Source: Adenophora triphylla var. japonica
Taxonomy: Eukaryota > Streptophyta > Magnoliopsida > Asterales > Campanulaceae
Length of the DNA stretch: 64,000 nucleotides
Assembly (NCBI GenBank): GCA_022495995.1
Contig: JAFEMH010000733.1
Location: forward strand, 434,001 to 498,000
Direction of reading: 5' to 3'
The notes under the pieces were generated by a model. The model did not search any database, had not been told where the DNA came from, and saw only the letters and a list, made by a program, of their open reading frames with translations. Positions 23,516-35,169 of this stretch are shown here, piece by piece. The translations under genes were made by a program, and so were the position numbers. Within the stretch, counting starts at the first letter, position 1; the number at the start of each line of letters is the position of its first letter.

Positions 23516-26500
23516 CACTGGAGGTGATCTGCACATGTTTTGCCCGGAATCATCTCTTGCCGAAAGGGGGATTTGATTTCTTGCAATTTTGTTGAAACCA
23601 TTGATTTTGGGCTTTGGTAAACATCTTCCTTGTTGAGGGTAAGTCTCAATAGCGAAGGAAAATGGTCTTTCACATTTGAATTTCTGCATTGGTTAGTAGA
23701 GAGGAAGAAGCATATATGACATTCATGATGACAGATGCATGCATAGAACCAAAAATGATTGTGAGAGCATCACTGCATATGTTCGCGAGATGATGCATTT
23801 ACTTGCTTTCGAAGATGCACCTAGTCTAAGCTTTTGGCAGGGAAATTATGATTTATGATCTTCAATCACTTAGGATTTTTCCTATTGATTCAAGTTTTGT
23901 GCATGCTACATGAGCCCTTGGGAGATTTTTGTGGGGATGCATGGTGATGAGAGGGGATGCATTGGGATGTATGTGTCTGAAAACTGTTTGGAACAGATTT
24001 TGAGCAAGTGGGGGAGGTGAGAGCCCTCGATCGCGATTTAAACAGTGGTTGTTGATGAGGTTTTGTTAACGGTATCACATGGACCTATATCTTGATGAGA
24101 TTGGATTCGGATCCCGGGTCTTGATTGGAATTTTCCCTCTCAAACTTGGTCATTTGAAGCTAATGCTGACAGGCTCTAGGGCACGTTGATATGAGTGAAG
24201 CTTCTTTCACTTGGGTGAGCTGTGACTTCGGCCGAAACCTTGTTCGGAGAATGATTTGATGAAATTGCTAATGCCGGGAGAAACCCAGATCTTAAATTCC
24301 GATGCTACGGGCAGCTGCTATGTACCAAGTTCTGAAGCTGAAAAATCTAGTTGTTGATGTGACTAGACCCTTCTTGTGACTTGATAAAATTCAGGTCCAA
24401 AGAACCAACTTGATAAAGCCCCCGGATCCTGAGTAGGCAAAGTCCAGATTTTGAAGAAGTGACTTGGCGAATCTGTCTCGTAGTGAAGAACCCAATGTGG
24501 ACCCAAAGATGACTATAGAAGCCCCAGCTTGAAGAGGCGTCTGACGGGAGAACACAGGAGAATCGCTTGGCAAGCCCCAGCGTGAAGAAATTCAGAGCGG
24601 TCTTATTGCAGACAGAGTCATTATGTGGCCGAGGAGGCACCCATCTTTTCAAATCTTAGTCAACCAGTCACTGGACGAGACTCAGAAACGTTTACGTGCA
24701 GGGGCACATCTTTCTAAAAATGGGAATGAATCCCGATTTTATGTATACACACTCGCTTTAGGTTTGACTCTTTTGAGAGAGTATAAGCATCACAAGGTGT
24801 GGAAAAGTGTATGGAAGCCCCTGTTGACAGAAAGACAGTGTTTGGCTCTATTTCCCTATGATGGAGAGAGAGAAGACTTGTCGAGACACTTGAAAACTTG
24901 TTTTATTCATGATGATCACAAGGCTGCTTAAAACCCTTTGTTAATGTTCGGGTTATTCAATCCCTAAATCTGATATGAACAAATATTTTGATTAATCACA
25001 AGGAGAAAGTCAACTGATATCAAGCTCGGAAAGTGTATAGGGACGATCCTGGATGAGATCGAATTTTTTTTTTTTGAGATTTGTTTGTGATTTCGACCGG
25101 ACCAATTCTGGTTGCCTACGTTCCCTCCATTATGAAGAGCTCAGGTCACCGTAGTTCGGGCTTATCCCGAATGAAAAGAGAACGAATGTTGAAATTCGAG
25201 GATCTGAGGACCTTTGGGGATTTTGAGGATTTGGAGGATTGAATAACATATCCCCTTAGAGTGTCCATGAAAGACACGGATGCGAAGCCCCAGTGGGACA
25301 TCCAAGGCAAGTGTTTGTGGAGTAGAAATGAATTATGCTCACATCAGATTTGAATTTGCACAATCTTTGCTTGATGATTTTGAACCAAGATGAATTAGAT
25401 TCCAATTTAAGCAAGCAATGAAGCATTAATTTGATTTATATCTTAAAGATTTTGCGATGAAATTGCTATCCGATAGGAATTGCAGCTGGGTTTCCGGGCT
25501 TCGATCGGCCATCGGGTAATTTTGGAAGTTATGACCTCTTAAATTGAGAGGTCGGCTGGGCCCTTTGGCTGACTGAACCTCTAAAGGGGAGAGGTTGGCT
25601 TGCAGGGATGTGTTTGGGAAATCTATGGCGGAGAAGATTGATTGACTCTAAGAATGAGAGGTCAAATTTTGACTTTGGCCAAAGGCGAGGGTAATGGGAG
25701 TATCCTCTAAAATCGAGAGGATGGCTTGGGATTGATTTAAGGTAATGGTGAGAGGAAGTCCAAGCTATCGACAACTTTTTGCGATCTTGCGAGAATTCAG
25801 GTTCCTTTTTGATCATTGGAGAGCTTCTTGAGAGGTCGGGGACTTTTTGAGGATCGACAGTTCTTCTTTTTTTTTTTTTGACTTGGAAAGCCTCCTGAGG
25901 AGTTGAGGATTATCTTTGTCCTTCCTTCATGGCTTGAGATATTTTGCGCATTGCCGACTCTTGAAGTTAACTTCTTGGCCTTGCTTGGACTTCTCTCAGT
26001 AAGGAGCAAAAATGATGGTTAAACGGGGTTTCAAAACACGCCGATCTCGAAATGAAAGGTATTGTTTGGTGAGGGTGAGGTAATGGCTTTCCTATGGGTG
26101 AAAGGCTTCAACCGCAATCCCTACCGGATGACCTGAGATTAAGTCTTCATTGCTTGCTTAAGCTTTAAATGAGAAAAGATCCATGCAAATTCATCGAACA
26201 ACGAGATGATGAGGCTGATGAAAGGGATGTGAGCATATGAGATGCAAGATGGGGAGTTGGTAAGCCCCAATTTGAGAGGGATATCAATTGATTTTCTCAC
26301 TCCGATTAATTTAAATATTAATCATCTCAAAGAATTAGTGGTTGAGCAACACAAGTGATCATCTAGGATAAAACCATTTCAATTAAGTGTAACGTGGGTG
26401 TGCAAGTGATGTCTCGAGTCTAGCAAGAAAAGAAGAAAGACTTATATATATATAAATTTTAAATGATAGTTAAGCTATCTTTCCACAACATTCGAGGTGG

Positions 26501-26631
26501 ACAAAATCGACAAGTGTCCAAGATGGACTTAGGTGAAAGAAAAATACTAGAACCTACGAAGGTTGACTAAAAGACTATTTTAGAGATAGGTAGCCCCTAG
26601 TCTAGCCGCTCTTTGCTGTTGGACCATGCAT
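23516..26631. other. Element B non-coding region between gag and minisatellites
   Basis: No protease, RT, RNase H or integrase motif is found on either strand. It holds one copy of the CTACGT/GTAGTTCGG motif (25111-25160) and four small hairpins (25533-25722). It is the place where pol would be expected in an autonomous relative. Confidence 0.6.
25533..25722. repeat. Four dispersed hairpins, CCTCT...AGAGG type
   Basis: Self-complementary units at 25533-25553 (GACCTCttaaattgagaggtc), 25576-25596, 25644-25663 and 25702-25722. They share TCTAAA/GAGAGG arms, while the surrounding sequence differs. Confidence 0.6.
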
Positions 26632-28995
26632 CTATTCTTCGACGCTGGAGACGGGAGCTATCGCAGGTCTTCCCATCCGGACTTCTTTGTCAGCTTCTTG
26701 CTCAATCCAACCATTTTCCTTGCCTGTGATGACTGGTTCATTGACCTCGCAAAGGGGTGAGTCAAATTCCATTATGTTCCCGAGTCTTGAACCACCAAAC
26801 TCGATCATGTTGACACTCATGTTGTTATTTATAGGGAGTGGGTTATTGATAATATTAGGCCCTTCAGGAACCTCTAACCTCCCTTGTTCAATCAAACTTT
26901 GGATTGCCTTTTTCAGGGGGACGCAATCATCTGTCAGGTGCCCATGGTACTGATGAAAGGCACAATGCTTGGAGGTATCCAGAGGAGCATTGGGGTTTCT
27001 GGGCTGATAATTATCTAAAGGCCGGAGCAAACCTTCTTTTACCAAACCTCTGAAGATATCACTCAAAGGCATCCCAAGGTTTCCCAAGCCTTGGAGCCGG
27101 GATCTGGATGTGTCAGGTTTCTTGGGCACAAAGAAAGTGGCATTGTTACAGTCCTGTCCCGCATAGGGATGGACAGGAGCCGTGTTGGAGGTGGAGAAAA
27201 CCCGGTATCTGTAGGCATGTGCAGCAGCCGGTTGCTGATTGTAAGCCTTCTCAAATTTAGCCCCGAAGTTGACCATTGCCCGCAAGTCTGCGTAGGGGAA
27301 GTGGCTGAGGGAGGCTCTCAGATGTGGTTTCAAGCATTACTGGAAGATGTCTAACTGCTCCTCATCAGAGGGAGGAATGGCCATTTCACTGAGCTTCAAG
27401 TTCCACCTCTTATAGAAATCCCCAATATTCTCATCAGGGCGCTGCATCGTTGTCTGCAGGTCAACTCTGTTTGTTTCCCATTCCAAGTTGGCTTTATACT
27501 TATCAGTGAAAATCTTGTGTCTGGTCCCATGTAGCCCTAGCTTCAGGCTTCAACCGAAAGAACCATTTCAAAGCTCCTGACTTCAAAGAGAGACTGAAGT
27601 AGTCGGCCAACTGCTGATTTGTGCATCCCTTAGCTTTCATTGCCAAAGTGTATGTGTCCAGGTGAGTTTTCGGGCATGCAGTCCCATCAAACAGGTCTAG
27701 ATTAGGCATCACAAACTTGTGAGGCAGGGGCACAATGGAGTCCGGGTCCGTAGGCCGGAAGGCAGCTTTCTTAGCAGTCAATTCAGCAATTTGTGCTTTC
27801 ATCTCCTTGTGTTGTTCCATGAACCAGGCCAGGTGAGGGTCCTGTGGTGGAGCTAGAGCGTTCAAACCAGTGACTGTGCTGGAGAGAGGAGTTACCACTG
27901 GCGGCACACTGGTGGAAGGGATACCATATTCCGGGGCATAGGTGAAAACCTGTCCTTGGCCCAAATTACCCTGGGGAGTGTAGGTAGGAGCTTGGGCGAA
28001 GGGATAGAATCCAGCGACTTGCTGTTGGCTTCCCATTGGTAGAGAAGGTGGAGGCAGACCTGAGGTAGCCGGATAGCTCGGGTTTCCAGAGTGAGGCTTA
28101 AATGCGGGTTGCTGTCCCTGGTTGTTGAATTGCATGGCTGGCTGAGGCGATGATGTGTAACCAGGGGGATACTGCGGTCCTGGTGATTCGGATGAAACCG
28201 GGATGGAGGCTTGATAACCCATAGAAGTCTGAGTGAGAAATGGATTTGTGAGAGCTGTGTGAGGAGCAGCTGAGCTAGTACCATTCTGAGGAGGGACTCA
28301 CGGCGTGGCCCAGAACCAAGCTGTGGCGGCATTCGAAGCGTGGTCTTTGTGAAGGTCCGGATTGATCGGTTCCGAACTGAGGTGGGATTCCAATTTGCTG
28401 GGGCATTTCGAGGTAACCCCAACCATGAGAGGACATTCCGTACTGACTTTGCCCCCACTGAGGAGCTGCAAACTGATTCGCCCCATCAGGCTGCATGGAT
28501 CCAGTGGTCTGACCCAGAGATCGAGGAACATGGGTTCTGGTAGTACCGAAGGAAGTTGGTGGTGGCATCCTGGAGTAGTCGGGGCGACCAAGATTGGGAT
28601 TGGGGTCCTCCTCCTCTTCCACGGTGAAGGTGTCGTCGGGGTTGAGGTTGGCGGCCAAACCGTGGCTCTTGATAGCCTCCATAAGGCTGTTCAGCTGTGC
28701 TTCTTGTCGCACTCTCATCTGTTCGGCTAACTGATTCCACTGATGTTCTGTTTGAGGAGTCCCGGGAGGCGGAGTGACGTTGTCCCCATCGTTACCAGCT
28801 GATGCAGACATTCTGAAACCTGGAGTCGGAAAAGACGGTGAAGCTGACGATGCGCTTGACTCTTCCCAACTGATTAAACGGTGACCCGGTGCCCGAAACC
28901 AAGCTTTGTGCGGAGCTGCGGGGGGAAAGACACGAGGGTTCAGATGGTGGGATTTGAAGGAGAGTAGGTGTTTGGGCTTTGGGCTCATGCAACAT
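26632..28995 (-). pseudogene. Element B gag (frameshifted)
   Basis: Read on the - strand in three frames: 28988-28275 (Pro/Gln-rich N-terminal part with a helical EHQWNQLAEQMRVRQEAQL), 28222-27503 (Pro/Gly-rich, then the gag core with KFVMPNLDLFDGTACPKTHL and SLSLKSGALKWFFRL) and 27333-26632 (core end, then a CCHC-like KHCAFHQYHGHLTDDC followed by LKKAIQSLIEQGRL). Order and motifs match Tat-lineage gag, the capsid/nucleocapsid precursor that packages element RNA. At least two frameshifts separate the parts. No pol follows. Confidence 0.85.
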
Positions 28996-29040
28996 GCAAT
29001 TATTTGTTCTTGTTTACTTAAAACACGCTTTATTAACCTA

Positions 29041-29219
29041 ATCGGTTGGAAAAGATTGCTCTTCTTTTTCGCAAACTACTCTGATTCCTGGATCAGTGGG
29101 CCCCGTCACTACGTCTATAAGCCCCTCGTATTCCACCTGTATTTCGACCTCCCACGGCGGACAGCCCCGGGCGAGGGTCCTATAGGGCAAGCGGGTCCCA
29201 CCGACCGAAAAGAAAAATG
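29041..29219 (-). promoter_or_regulatory. Conserved leader block of element B
   Basis: This block between primer site and gag is strongly similar to 57507-57685 of element A (shared pieces include GGTTGGAAAAGATTGCTCTT and CCCCGGGCGAGGGTCCTATA), whereas the sequences around it are not. A role in RNA packaging or dimerisation is inferred from position only. Confidence 0.6.
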
Positions 29220-29892
29220 ATCCTAAAAGTCTGGCGGGTAATCTAGTCTTAACGAGCATTCGATGTAAATTACGGACAAAACTGACGTCAAAGTCAAGAT
29301 CATGTCCGAGGGCTCGACGAAAAGTCGGCATGATTTGGACTGATAAGCGTCCGCAATTGATCTTGACTTGTCGTCAGTTAGGCCGTAATTAGGCATGGAA
29401 TAACCGTTAATCCTTGATGACTCAGTGCCATGCTTTGGGAGTCTGTATAATTTGTGCCGATCAAAGTCAAAGTCAAGGCGCCGGTCAATATCTTGGTCAA
29501 AGTCTGCGGCGGAAAACCGGCATGACTTCGACTGATTAGGGACCCGAAAGATATTGAGTCGGTATGCCGACAAAGGCTTGAAAGGAAAGGTCTATACACA
29601 GACAGGGCATGACACAGACCAAACTAAAAACCAATCGGGTCTCGGACAAAGTGTGTCACGGACAGGTGCATGGTCGACACGAGGCTCCATGGGATGTTTG
29701 GGTAGTCCTGTGCTTGCACCGAGAGGCGTAATAAGACCAAACGGGCCGCGACAAGGATTTCCCCGGGTTAGGGACGTAGTGTGCAGTGTAAGGCCACGTG
29801 CGCGTAGTGTGCAAGCAGTCTATCTTCTTTTTCTGAGTAAAATAGAGATTTTTTTTTATGTGTCTTAAAAAGTATGATGCATGATTTATTTA

Positions 29893-29958
29893 TTTTTTGA
29901 AAATTTTTTTTTTTTTTTGAAAGGTCTTTTTTTTTTTTTAAAAAAAAAAATTTTTTGA
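29893..29958. repeat. Homopolymer T/A runs in element B leader
   Basis: Consecutive T runs followed by an A run and another T run. Likely slippage-prone, and the exact lengths may be assembly-dependent. Confidence 0.8.
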
Positions 29959-30174
29959 AATTTAATGAACACATAAGCACATAATCACAAAAATTCCAAC
30001 AGTTAGGGACATGATTCCGACAGTCAAAATTTTGACTTTTTTCCGAGGCGGCCAAAACAAACACGAAATGTGCAAAATCAACACACACACAACAAATGAT
30101 TTTTTATGCCGGGACGGAAGCTTGTCCCTCAAAAGTTTTTCTCCCCTTTTTTTTTGAAAAGATAAAACTTGTTT

Positions 30175-30192
30175 TCCCCAGCGGAGTCGCCA
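30175..30192 (-). promoter_or_regulatory. Element B primer binding site
   Basis: The - strand reads TGGCGACTCCGCTGGGGA, one base after the LTR end. The TGG start fits pairing to a tRNA 3' CCA. Element A has the same site with one change. I cannot name the tRNA with confidence. Confidence 0.8.
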
Positions 30193-30193
30193 C

Positions 30194-30431
30194 TGTGACG
30201 ATGTTGAAATTCCAATTTCGCGGGAAAATTCGATTTTGCGTTTCTTTGAAAATCAAATAAAATCGGAAAAAGACGGAGTCGCCACGCCGTTTTTGTTTTA
30301 AGGGCCAAAACTTTGAAAAATGCCCGAGATTAGAGATTTGGGTTCGGAGGTCACGTTACACGCCGGGAAGGACGTTAGTGTGCACCCGGAATGCCTCGTA
30401 AAACGAGTCTTCCAAACATTTTAAAATCATT

Positions 30432-30466
<35 letters not shown>

Positions 30467-32132
30467 TTGGCCAAAATAAGTTGAAACTGAGGAAAGTAAA
30501 AATTGGAAATTCTTTATTAGACTTTGGACAGATCCCATGATTTTTGTTGTGATTTTTGGGTTGAGATTTGGTACTCAAAAGATTTTTGGAAGTTGAAAAC
30601 CATTTCTGCCAGAATGAAAAAGGCAGTGGACACTTGATTTTGAAATGGACTTTAGGACTTGAAAACTCCAGAATCTGGGAAAAGTACGAGAATGAAAAAT
30701 GTTCAAAACACCTTAAATAAGGTTTCTGTAAAAGAACTTACCATTTTGGAGATGATTTGAGGGACCAAAACCTTCTGGAAATCTCAGATGTGAAATCTGG
30801 ATTTCCAGAGACTGATGAACTTGCCTTTAAAGGAAAATTTGAAAAATAGAGTTTTACTCACGAAAAAAATAAAGTAAAAATATTTCTGGAAATCTCTGGA
30901 TGTTGGCTACAAAAAGTGTTTTGTAGTCAACACCAAATTCCAAGTTTATCTGTGTCCAAAAAATTAGACCATGGACTGGGGTCTTAGAAAATTGCTACTG
31001 GACAGCAACTTCTCAAAAAGGAAAACATGATTTTAAAGGGGGTTTGGCATCCATGCTTGTCCCCATTTCCCTAGGTTTTGATTAGTAGTCACTAGACATT
31101 TTAGTGGTGATCTACTATATCAAACCATCCTTGGGGTACATTAGGACTTAAGCATTTCTTTTGCTTGGGAAGGGGAATTTTGTATAGATAAAATTAAAGA
31201 GAAAAATCAACTAGAGATTTAAAATGTGGACCATTTGAGATGGTCATTCATGAAGATGAACTTCAAGATGACCATCTTAGGTCAAGATTTAAGTTAAATT
31301 AGACATAAAGTAAATCAAAGTAAGGAGAACAAGATGAACAAGAAGTTAAAAGGGAGTTTTAGGGTTTAGAGAAGGAGGGCTTTACCAATGGTGACACCCT
31401 ATCTTCCTAGGCTTGGAATTTGACTTGAGGAGTATCAAGATTTGGTGTTTGACTTGAGGAGTATCAAGATTTGGTGTTTGTATTTGTGTTTGGGTGGATT
31501 CAAGGCTTGATTGTGTTTAGGGTTTGATGATAGAGTTGGTCAAAGAGAAAACAATTAGATAACACTTAAGTCCTCTATGTTTTCTCTCTAATCCTCCTCC
31601 TAAGGGGTGATTTGAGCTTGGATTGGTGTATGTATGAGAGTATGTATGAGAGTGTTTTGAAAGTATTTTGAGTGAGTGGGGTTTGGGAAAGATTGAAGAG
31701 AAAATGGTAGCAATTCTAGTGAATTCCCACTGTTTTCTCCCTATTTTTCACCAGAATACAGCTTCTATGAGCCAATTGTGTTGTGTAAACTGAGAGAGGA
31801 GGGTTTAATTTATAGGCCTCTGGAAATGTCAAACATGTCCGCGCGGATTGGATTTTAAACGTGCACTGTTCATTAAATGCAGCTCCAGACTTTGGACAGG
31901 AAGAATAAAATTCAAAAATCCAGCAGTTTATGTTTTTCAACTTGCTCAATTCGGATTTTTCCAATTTCTTTTGCTTTTTTTGATTCCTTTCCATGGTTTA
32001 TCTTTAAATGGCAATCCCTAATCTATCCTCACTTTGTTAGGAATGTTAGGAATTGTTAGAAATGTTAGAAATGTTAAAACTTTCGTTAATTTTCTAACGA
32101 AAATTCTAACAACTCAAATTGGAGCACTTACA
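30194..32132 (-). repeat. Element B right LTR (5' LTR in element sense)
   Basis: Starts TGTGACGATG next to the primer site and ends GCACTTACA at the TSD agtag. The palindrome TCCGCGCGGA is at 31838-31847, with a - strand TATA just left of it (about 31808-31815). The (GT)n run at 30433-30462 is longer than in the other LTR. Confidence 0.95.
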
Positions 32133-32137
32133 AGTAG

Positions 32138-32600
32138 GAGAAAACTGCAAAGAGGTCCGTACGGACCTCCCATGTTATCCAGATTTTTGGTTTTCCTCGA
32201 TTTGAGGGAATATGTGATGATGGTGAATATTCTGGAATTATGATGTCCCCTGTGCAAAGAGGTCCGTACGGACCACCTCAGCATGCAAAGAGGTCCGTAC
32301 GGACCAACCATGTATGAGGGTAATCATTTTCTCCGGGATTTGAGGGAATATTGTGGACTTTAAGGGGATTCAGTAATTATTAAAATAAAGAGGTCCGTAC
32401 GGACCACTTATGCTTTTCCAATTTCCTGAAAATTCCCAAAAGGTCTTTTGTCCCTTTTTATCCCAGAAAGGCTCATCCCTTGGTTTGGTTGAGGGTTTTT
32501 TTAGGGTTTTGAGTGTCATAGGTCTTCGATACTGTGTTTGTGAGTCTGCGGTGTTTCCCATGTGCTTGGAAGAGGGTGATCCAGATTGGGGTACTTACAG
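32138..32600 (-). repeat. Element A 3' LTR, second segment
   Basis: Continues the LTR interrupted by B and matches 59630-60089. It carries four perfect GGTCCGTACGGACC palindromes at 32154-32167, 32261-32274, 32292-32305 and 32392-32405. Confidence 0.9.
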
Positions 32601-32646
32601 AAGCCCCTCAACGATGTCACTTATGAAGGAAGTGGGGTCGTTGATA
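32601..32646 (-). promoter_or_regulatory. Element A polypurine tract and stem-loop
   Basis: The - strand sense reads TGAGGGGCTTC directly before the LTR start TGTAAG. Just upstream, ACGACCCCACTT can pair with AAGTGACATCGT around a 7-nt loop (outer 4 bp, a 3x3 internal loop, inner 5 bp). Confidence 0.65.
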
Positions 32647-32766
32647 AGATAAGGGTCCTAATCTGGATCGCGTGCTGGGAGAGGAAGTGACCGTGGAGGT
32701 CGGGGTGAGGACGTGGCGGTGTCCTGTTGTGTGACAATTTAGGTCAGTTGGCTGGACCCTGTGATA

Positions 32767-32978
32767 GGATTCCTACATATCCCTGGCGGGAATCAAGCCT
32801 TATCGTAGTTCGTGTGTGGGGTGAGTGTTTGTGGTGCACGAGGATGGAGATGTCCTCTAACTAAAACTATATGGGTGGACGTGGTGGTGTTCTGGGTGAC
32901 CGTATAGGTCGATGGCTGGACCCTGTGATAGGATTCCTACATATCCCTGGCGGGAATCAAGCCTGGCTGTAGTTCGGA
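32767..32978 (-). repeat. Two copies of the TACGTATCC...GTAGTTCG motif in element A
   Basis: Copies at 32767-32812 and 32931-32978: GGATTCCTACATATCCC, then GGGAATCAAGCC and GTAGTTCG. They sit in the region next to the 3' LTR, as the first two copies do in B. Confidence 0.7.
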
Positions 32979-33237
32979 GGTCGTGAAATTGTGGGTGTGA
33001 TGGTGCCCTGAAGTAGCGTGTGACCGCCAAGGTCAGTGGTAAGGACGGGGTGGTGTCCTAAGATGTGGTGACCGCTGAGGTCAATTGTGAGGACGTGGTG
33101 GTGTCCTGGGATGGAAACTTTACGATTTTCCTAATCGGGTGGTTTAAAGCCTTCCGGGCTAGTGATAGTGATTTGGGAGGTTTATACGGTCTTCCGGACC
33201 GAGTGATTTAAAGCCTTCCGGGCTGGAGGTAGTATGA

Positions 33238-33750
33238 AGACTTGAATCGTCTTCTGGTTGTAGTTTGCCATGCGTGAGGACTTGAGTCGTCTTCTGGCTA
33301 CGGTTGTGTCATGTATGAAGACTTGAGTCATCTTCTGACTGCGGTTGTGTCATGTATTAAGACTTGAGTCGTCTTCTGACTGCGGTTTGCCATGCGTGAG
33401 GACTTGAGTCATCTTTTGGCTGCGGTTTGCCATGCGTGAGGACTTGAGTCATCTTCTGGCTGCGGTTGTGTCATGTATGAAGACTTGAGTCGTCTTCTGA
33501 CTGTGGTTTGCCATGCGTGAGGACTTGAATCATCTTCTGGCTGCGGTTTGCCATGCGTGAGGACTTGAATCGTCTTCTGGCTGCGGTTTGCCATGCGTGA
33601 GGACTTGAATCGTCTTCTGGCTGCGGGTGTGTCATGTATGAAGACTTGAGTCATCTTCTGACTGTGGTTTGCCATGCGTGAGGACTTGAATCATCTTCTG
33701 GTTGCGGTTTGCCATGCGTGAGGACTTGAATCGTCTTCTGGCTGCGGTTG
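33238..33750. repeat. 40-bp minisatellite in element A
   Basis: About 12-13 units of GAGGACTTGAATCGTCTTCT plus GGCTGCGGTTTGCCATGCGT, with a variant containing GTTGTGTCATGTATGA. Non-coding. Confidence 0.9.
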
Positions 33751-34010
33751 TGGAGGCGTGGCTGCCTTGTGCTTTGATTGCGAGAGGTGTAGATGCCTCG
33801 TGCTTTGTTTGCTGGGGAGAAGGTTGGACCTACGACGGCCGCCGGTGTTCGTCTGTTGGGGATCATTGTGGCCTTGTAGTGGCCTTTTCATGCTGAGAGG
33901 GTGACGTCGGGCTTACTTTGATTGCCGGTGCTTGCGTTGTAGATGAGCGTTTTGGAGGCGTTTTGTGCCTTGAGATTTGTGCTGGGAGGTGTTGGCTCCT
34001 TCTTGCGCTT

Positions 34011-34862
34011 GTTTTGCCATTGAGTGGGCAAGGTTCGGGCTTACATTGACGGCCGGTGCTGGGGATATGTAGTCTTGTACGACTTCCTTTTGACTTGTTG
34101 GGGAAGGAGCTCGGGCTTACTTTGATGGCCGGTGCTTGCGTTGCCGTTGAGCGGGAGAAGTCCGGGCTTACATTGACGGCCGGTTGTTGAATTGCCATTG
34201 AGTAGGCAAAGTCCGGGCTTACATTGACGGCCGGTGGTTGAATTGCCGTTGAGTAGGCGAAGTCCGGGCTTACACTGACGGCCGGTGGTTGAATTGCCGT
34301 TGAGTAGGCAAAGTCCGGGCTTACACTGACGGCCGGTGGTTGAATTTCCGTTGAGTAGGCGAAGTCCAGGGCTTACAACGACGGCCGGTTGTTGAATTCT
34401 TTGTTGAGTAGGCGAAGTCCGGGCTTACACTGACGGCCGGTGGTTGAATTGCCGTTGAGTAGGCAAAGTCCGGGCTTACACTGACGGCCGGTGGTTGAAT
34501 TTCCGTTGAGTAGGCGAAGTCCGGGCTTACACTGACGGCCGGTTGTTGAATTGCCGTTGAGTAGGCGAAGTCCGGGCTTACATTGACGGCCGGTGGTTGA
34601 ATTGTCGTTGAGTAGGCGAAGTCCGGGCTTACACTGACGGCCGGTGGTTGAATTTCCGTTGAGTAGGCGAAGTCCGGGCTTACACTGACGGCCGGTGGTT
34701 GAATTGTCGTTGAGTAGGCGAAGTCCGGGCTTACACTGACGGCCGGTGGTTGAATTGCCGTTGAGTAGGCGAAGTCCGGGCTTACACTGACGGCCGGTTG
34801 TTGAATTGCCGTTGAGTAGGCGAAGTCCGGGCTTACATTGACGGCCGGTGGTTGAATTGATG
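34011..34862. repeat. 51-bp minisatellite in element A
   Basis: About 15 units containing GTCCGGGCTTACACTGACGG, then CCGGTGGTTGAATTGCCGTT and GAGTAGGCGAA. The unit is 17 codons, so the - strand stays open and translates into repeats of PPAVSVSPDFAYSTAIQ. There is no evidence that this is a protein. Confidence 0.9.
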
Positions 34863-34965
34863 GGTTAAGGACCATATTGCACTGAATTTGTTGAAATAGG
34901 CCTTAGAACAGCCAGGGGTAAAGATTATAAGGGCAGAAAAGTAATTTGGCCCCTCGTTGCAAGAA

Positions 34966-35010
34966 GGTCCGTATGGACCAACCTGGGATGTAAAGAGGTC
35001 CGTATGGACC
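34966..35010. repeat. Two GGTCCGTATGGACC near-palindromes upstream of the antisense gene
   Basis: 34966-34979 and 34997-35010 repeat the LTR palindrome with one change (TATGG for TACGG), in the same sequence setting (AAGAGGTCC...GGACCAA). They lie about 160-200 bp upstream of the antisense gene's ATG at 35170. Confidence 0.8.
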
Positions 35011-35169
35011 AAGTTGATTTTTTACAGTTCCCAGGTTTTGACTGGGATAAAAACCGAGGCATCCCCTTCATTTCCCATTCCCAGTTTCACGAACCAGCCG
35101 AGAGAGAGAGAGGAAAAAAAACCTCCATTGTTAACCAAAATCCTCCATTTTTAGCTTGAATTGCTCGCA

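Larger units (their letters stand above)
18989..32132 (-). mobile_element. Element B: gag-only Tat-type LTR retrotransposon
   Basis: LTRs of about 1.93 kb (18989-20913 and 30194-32132) start TGTGACGATG and end GCACTTACA, with a perfect TSD agtag (18984-18988 and 32133-32137). Removing B restores a continuous LTR of A. Sense is the - strand: primer site 30192-30175, leader, a broken gag at 28995-26632, then about 5.7 kb with no protease, RT or integrase but several minisatellites, then the purine tract. It is a non-autonomous derivative that would need pol in trans. Confidence 0.9.

Noticed and set aside
22974..23689. Three long - strand ORFs (186, 231 and 141 codons)
   Set aside because: They are translations of the 31/32-bp minisatellite in different frames, with no domain or start context.
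34321..34875. 184-codon - strand ORF with a 17-residue repeat
   Set aside because: It exists only because the 51-bp minisatellite unit is a multiple of three. No other gene feature supports it.
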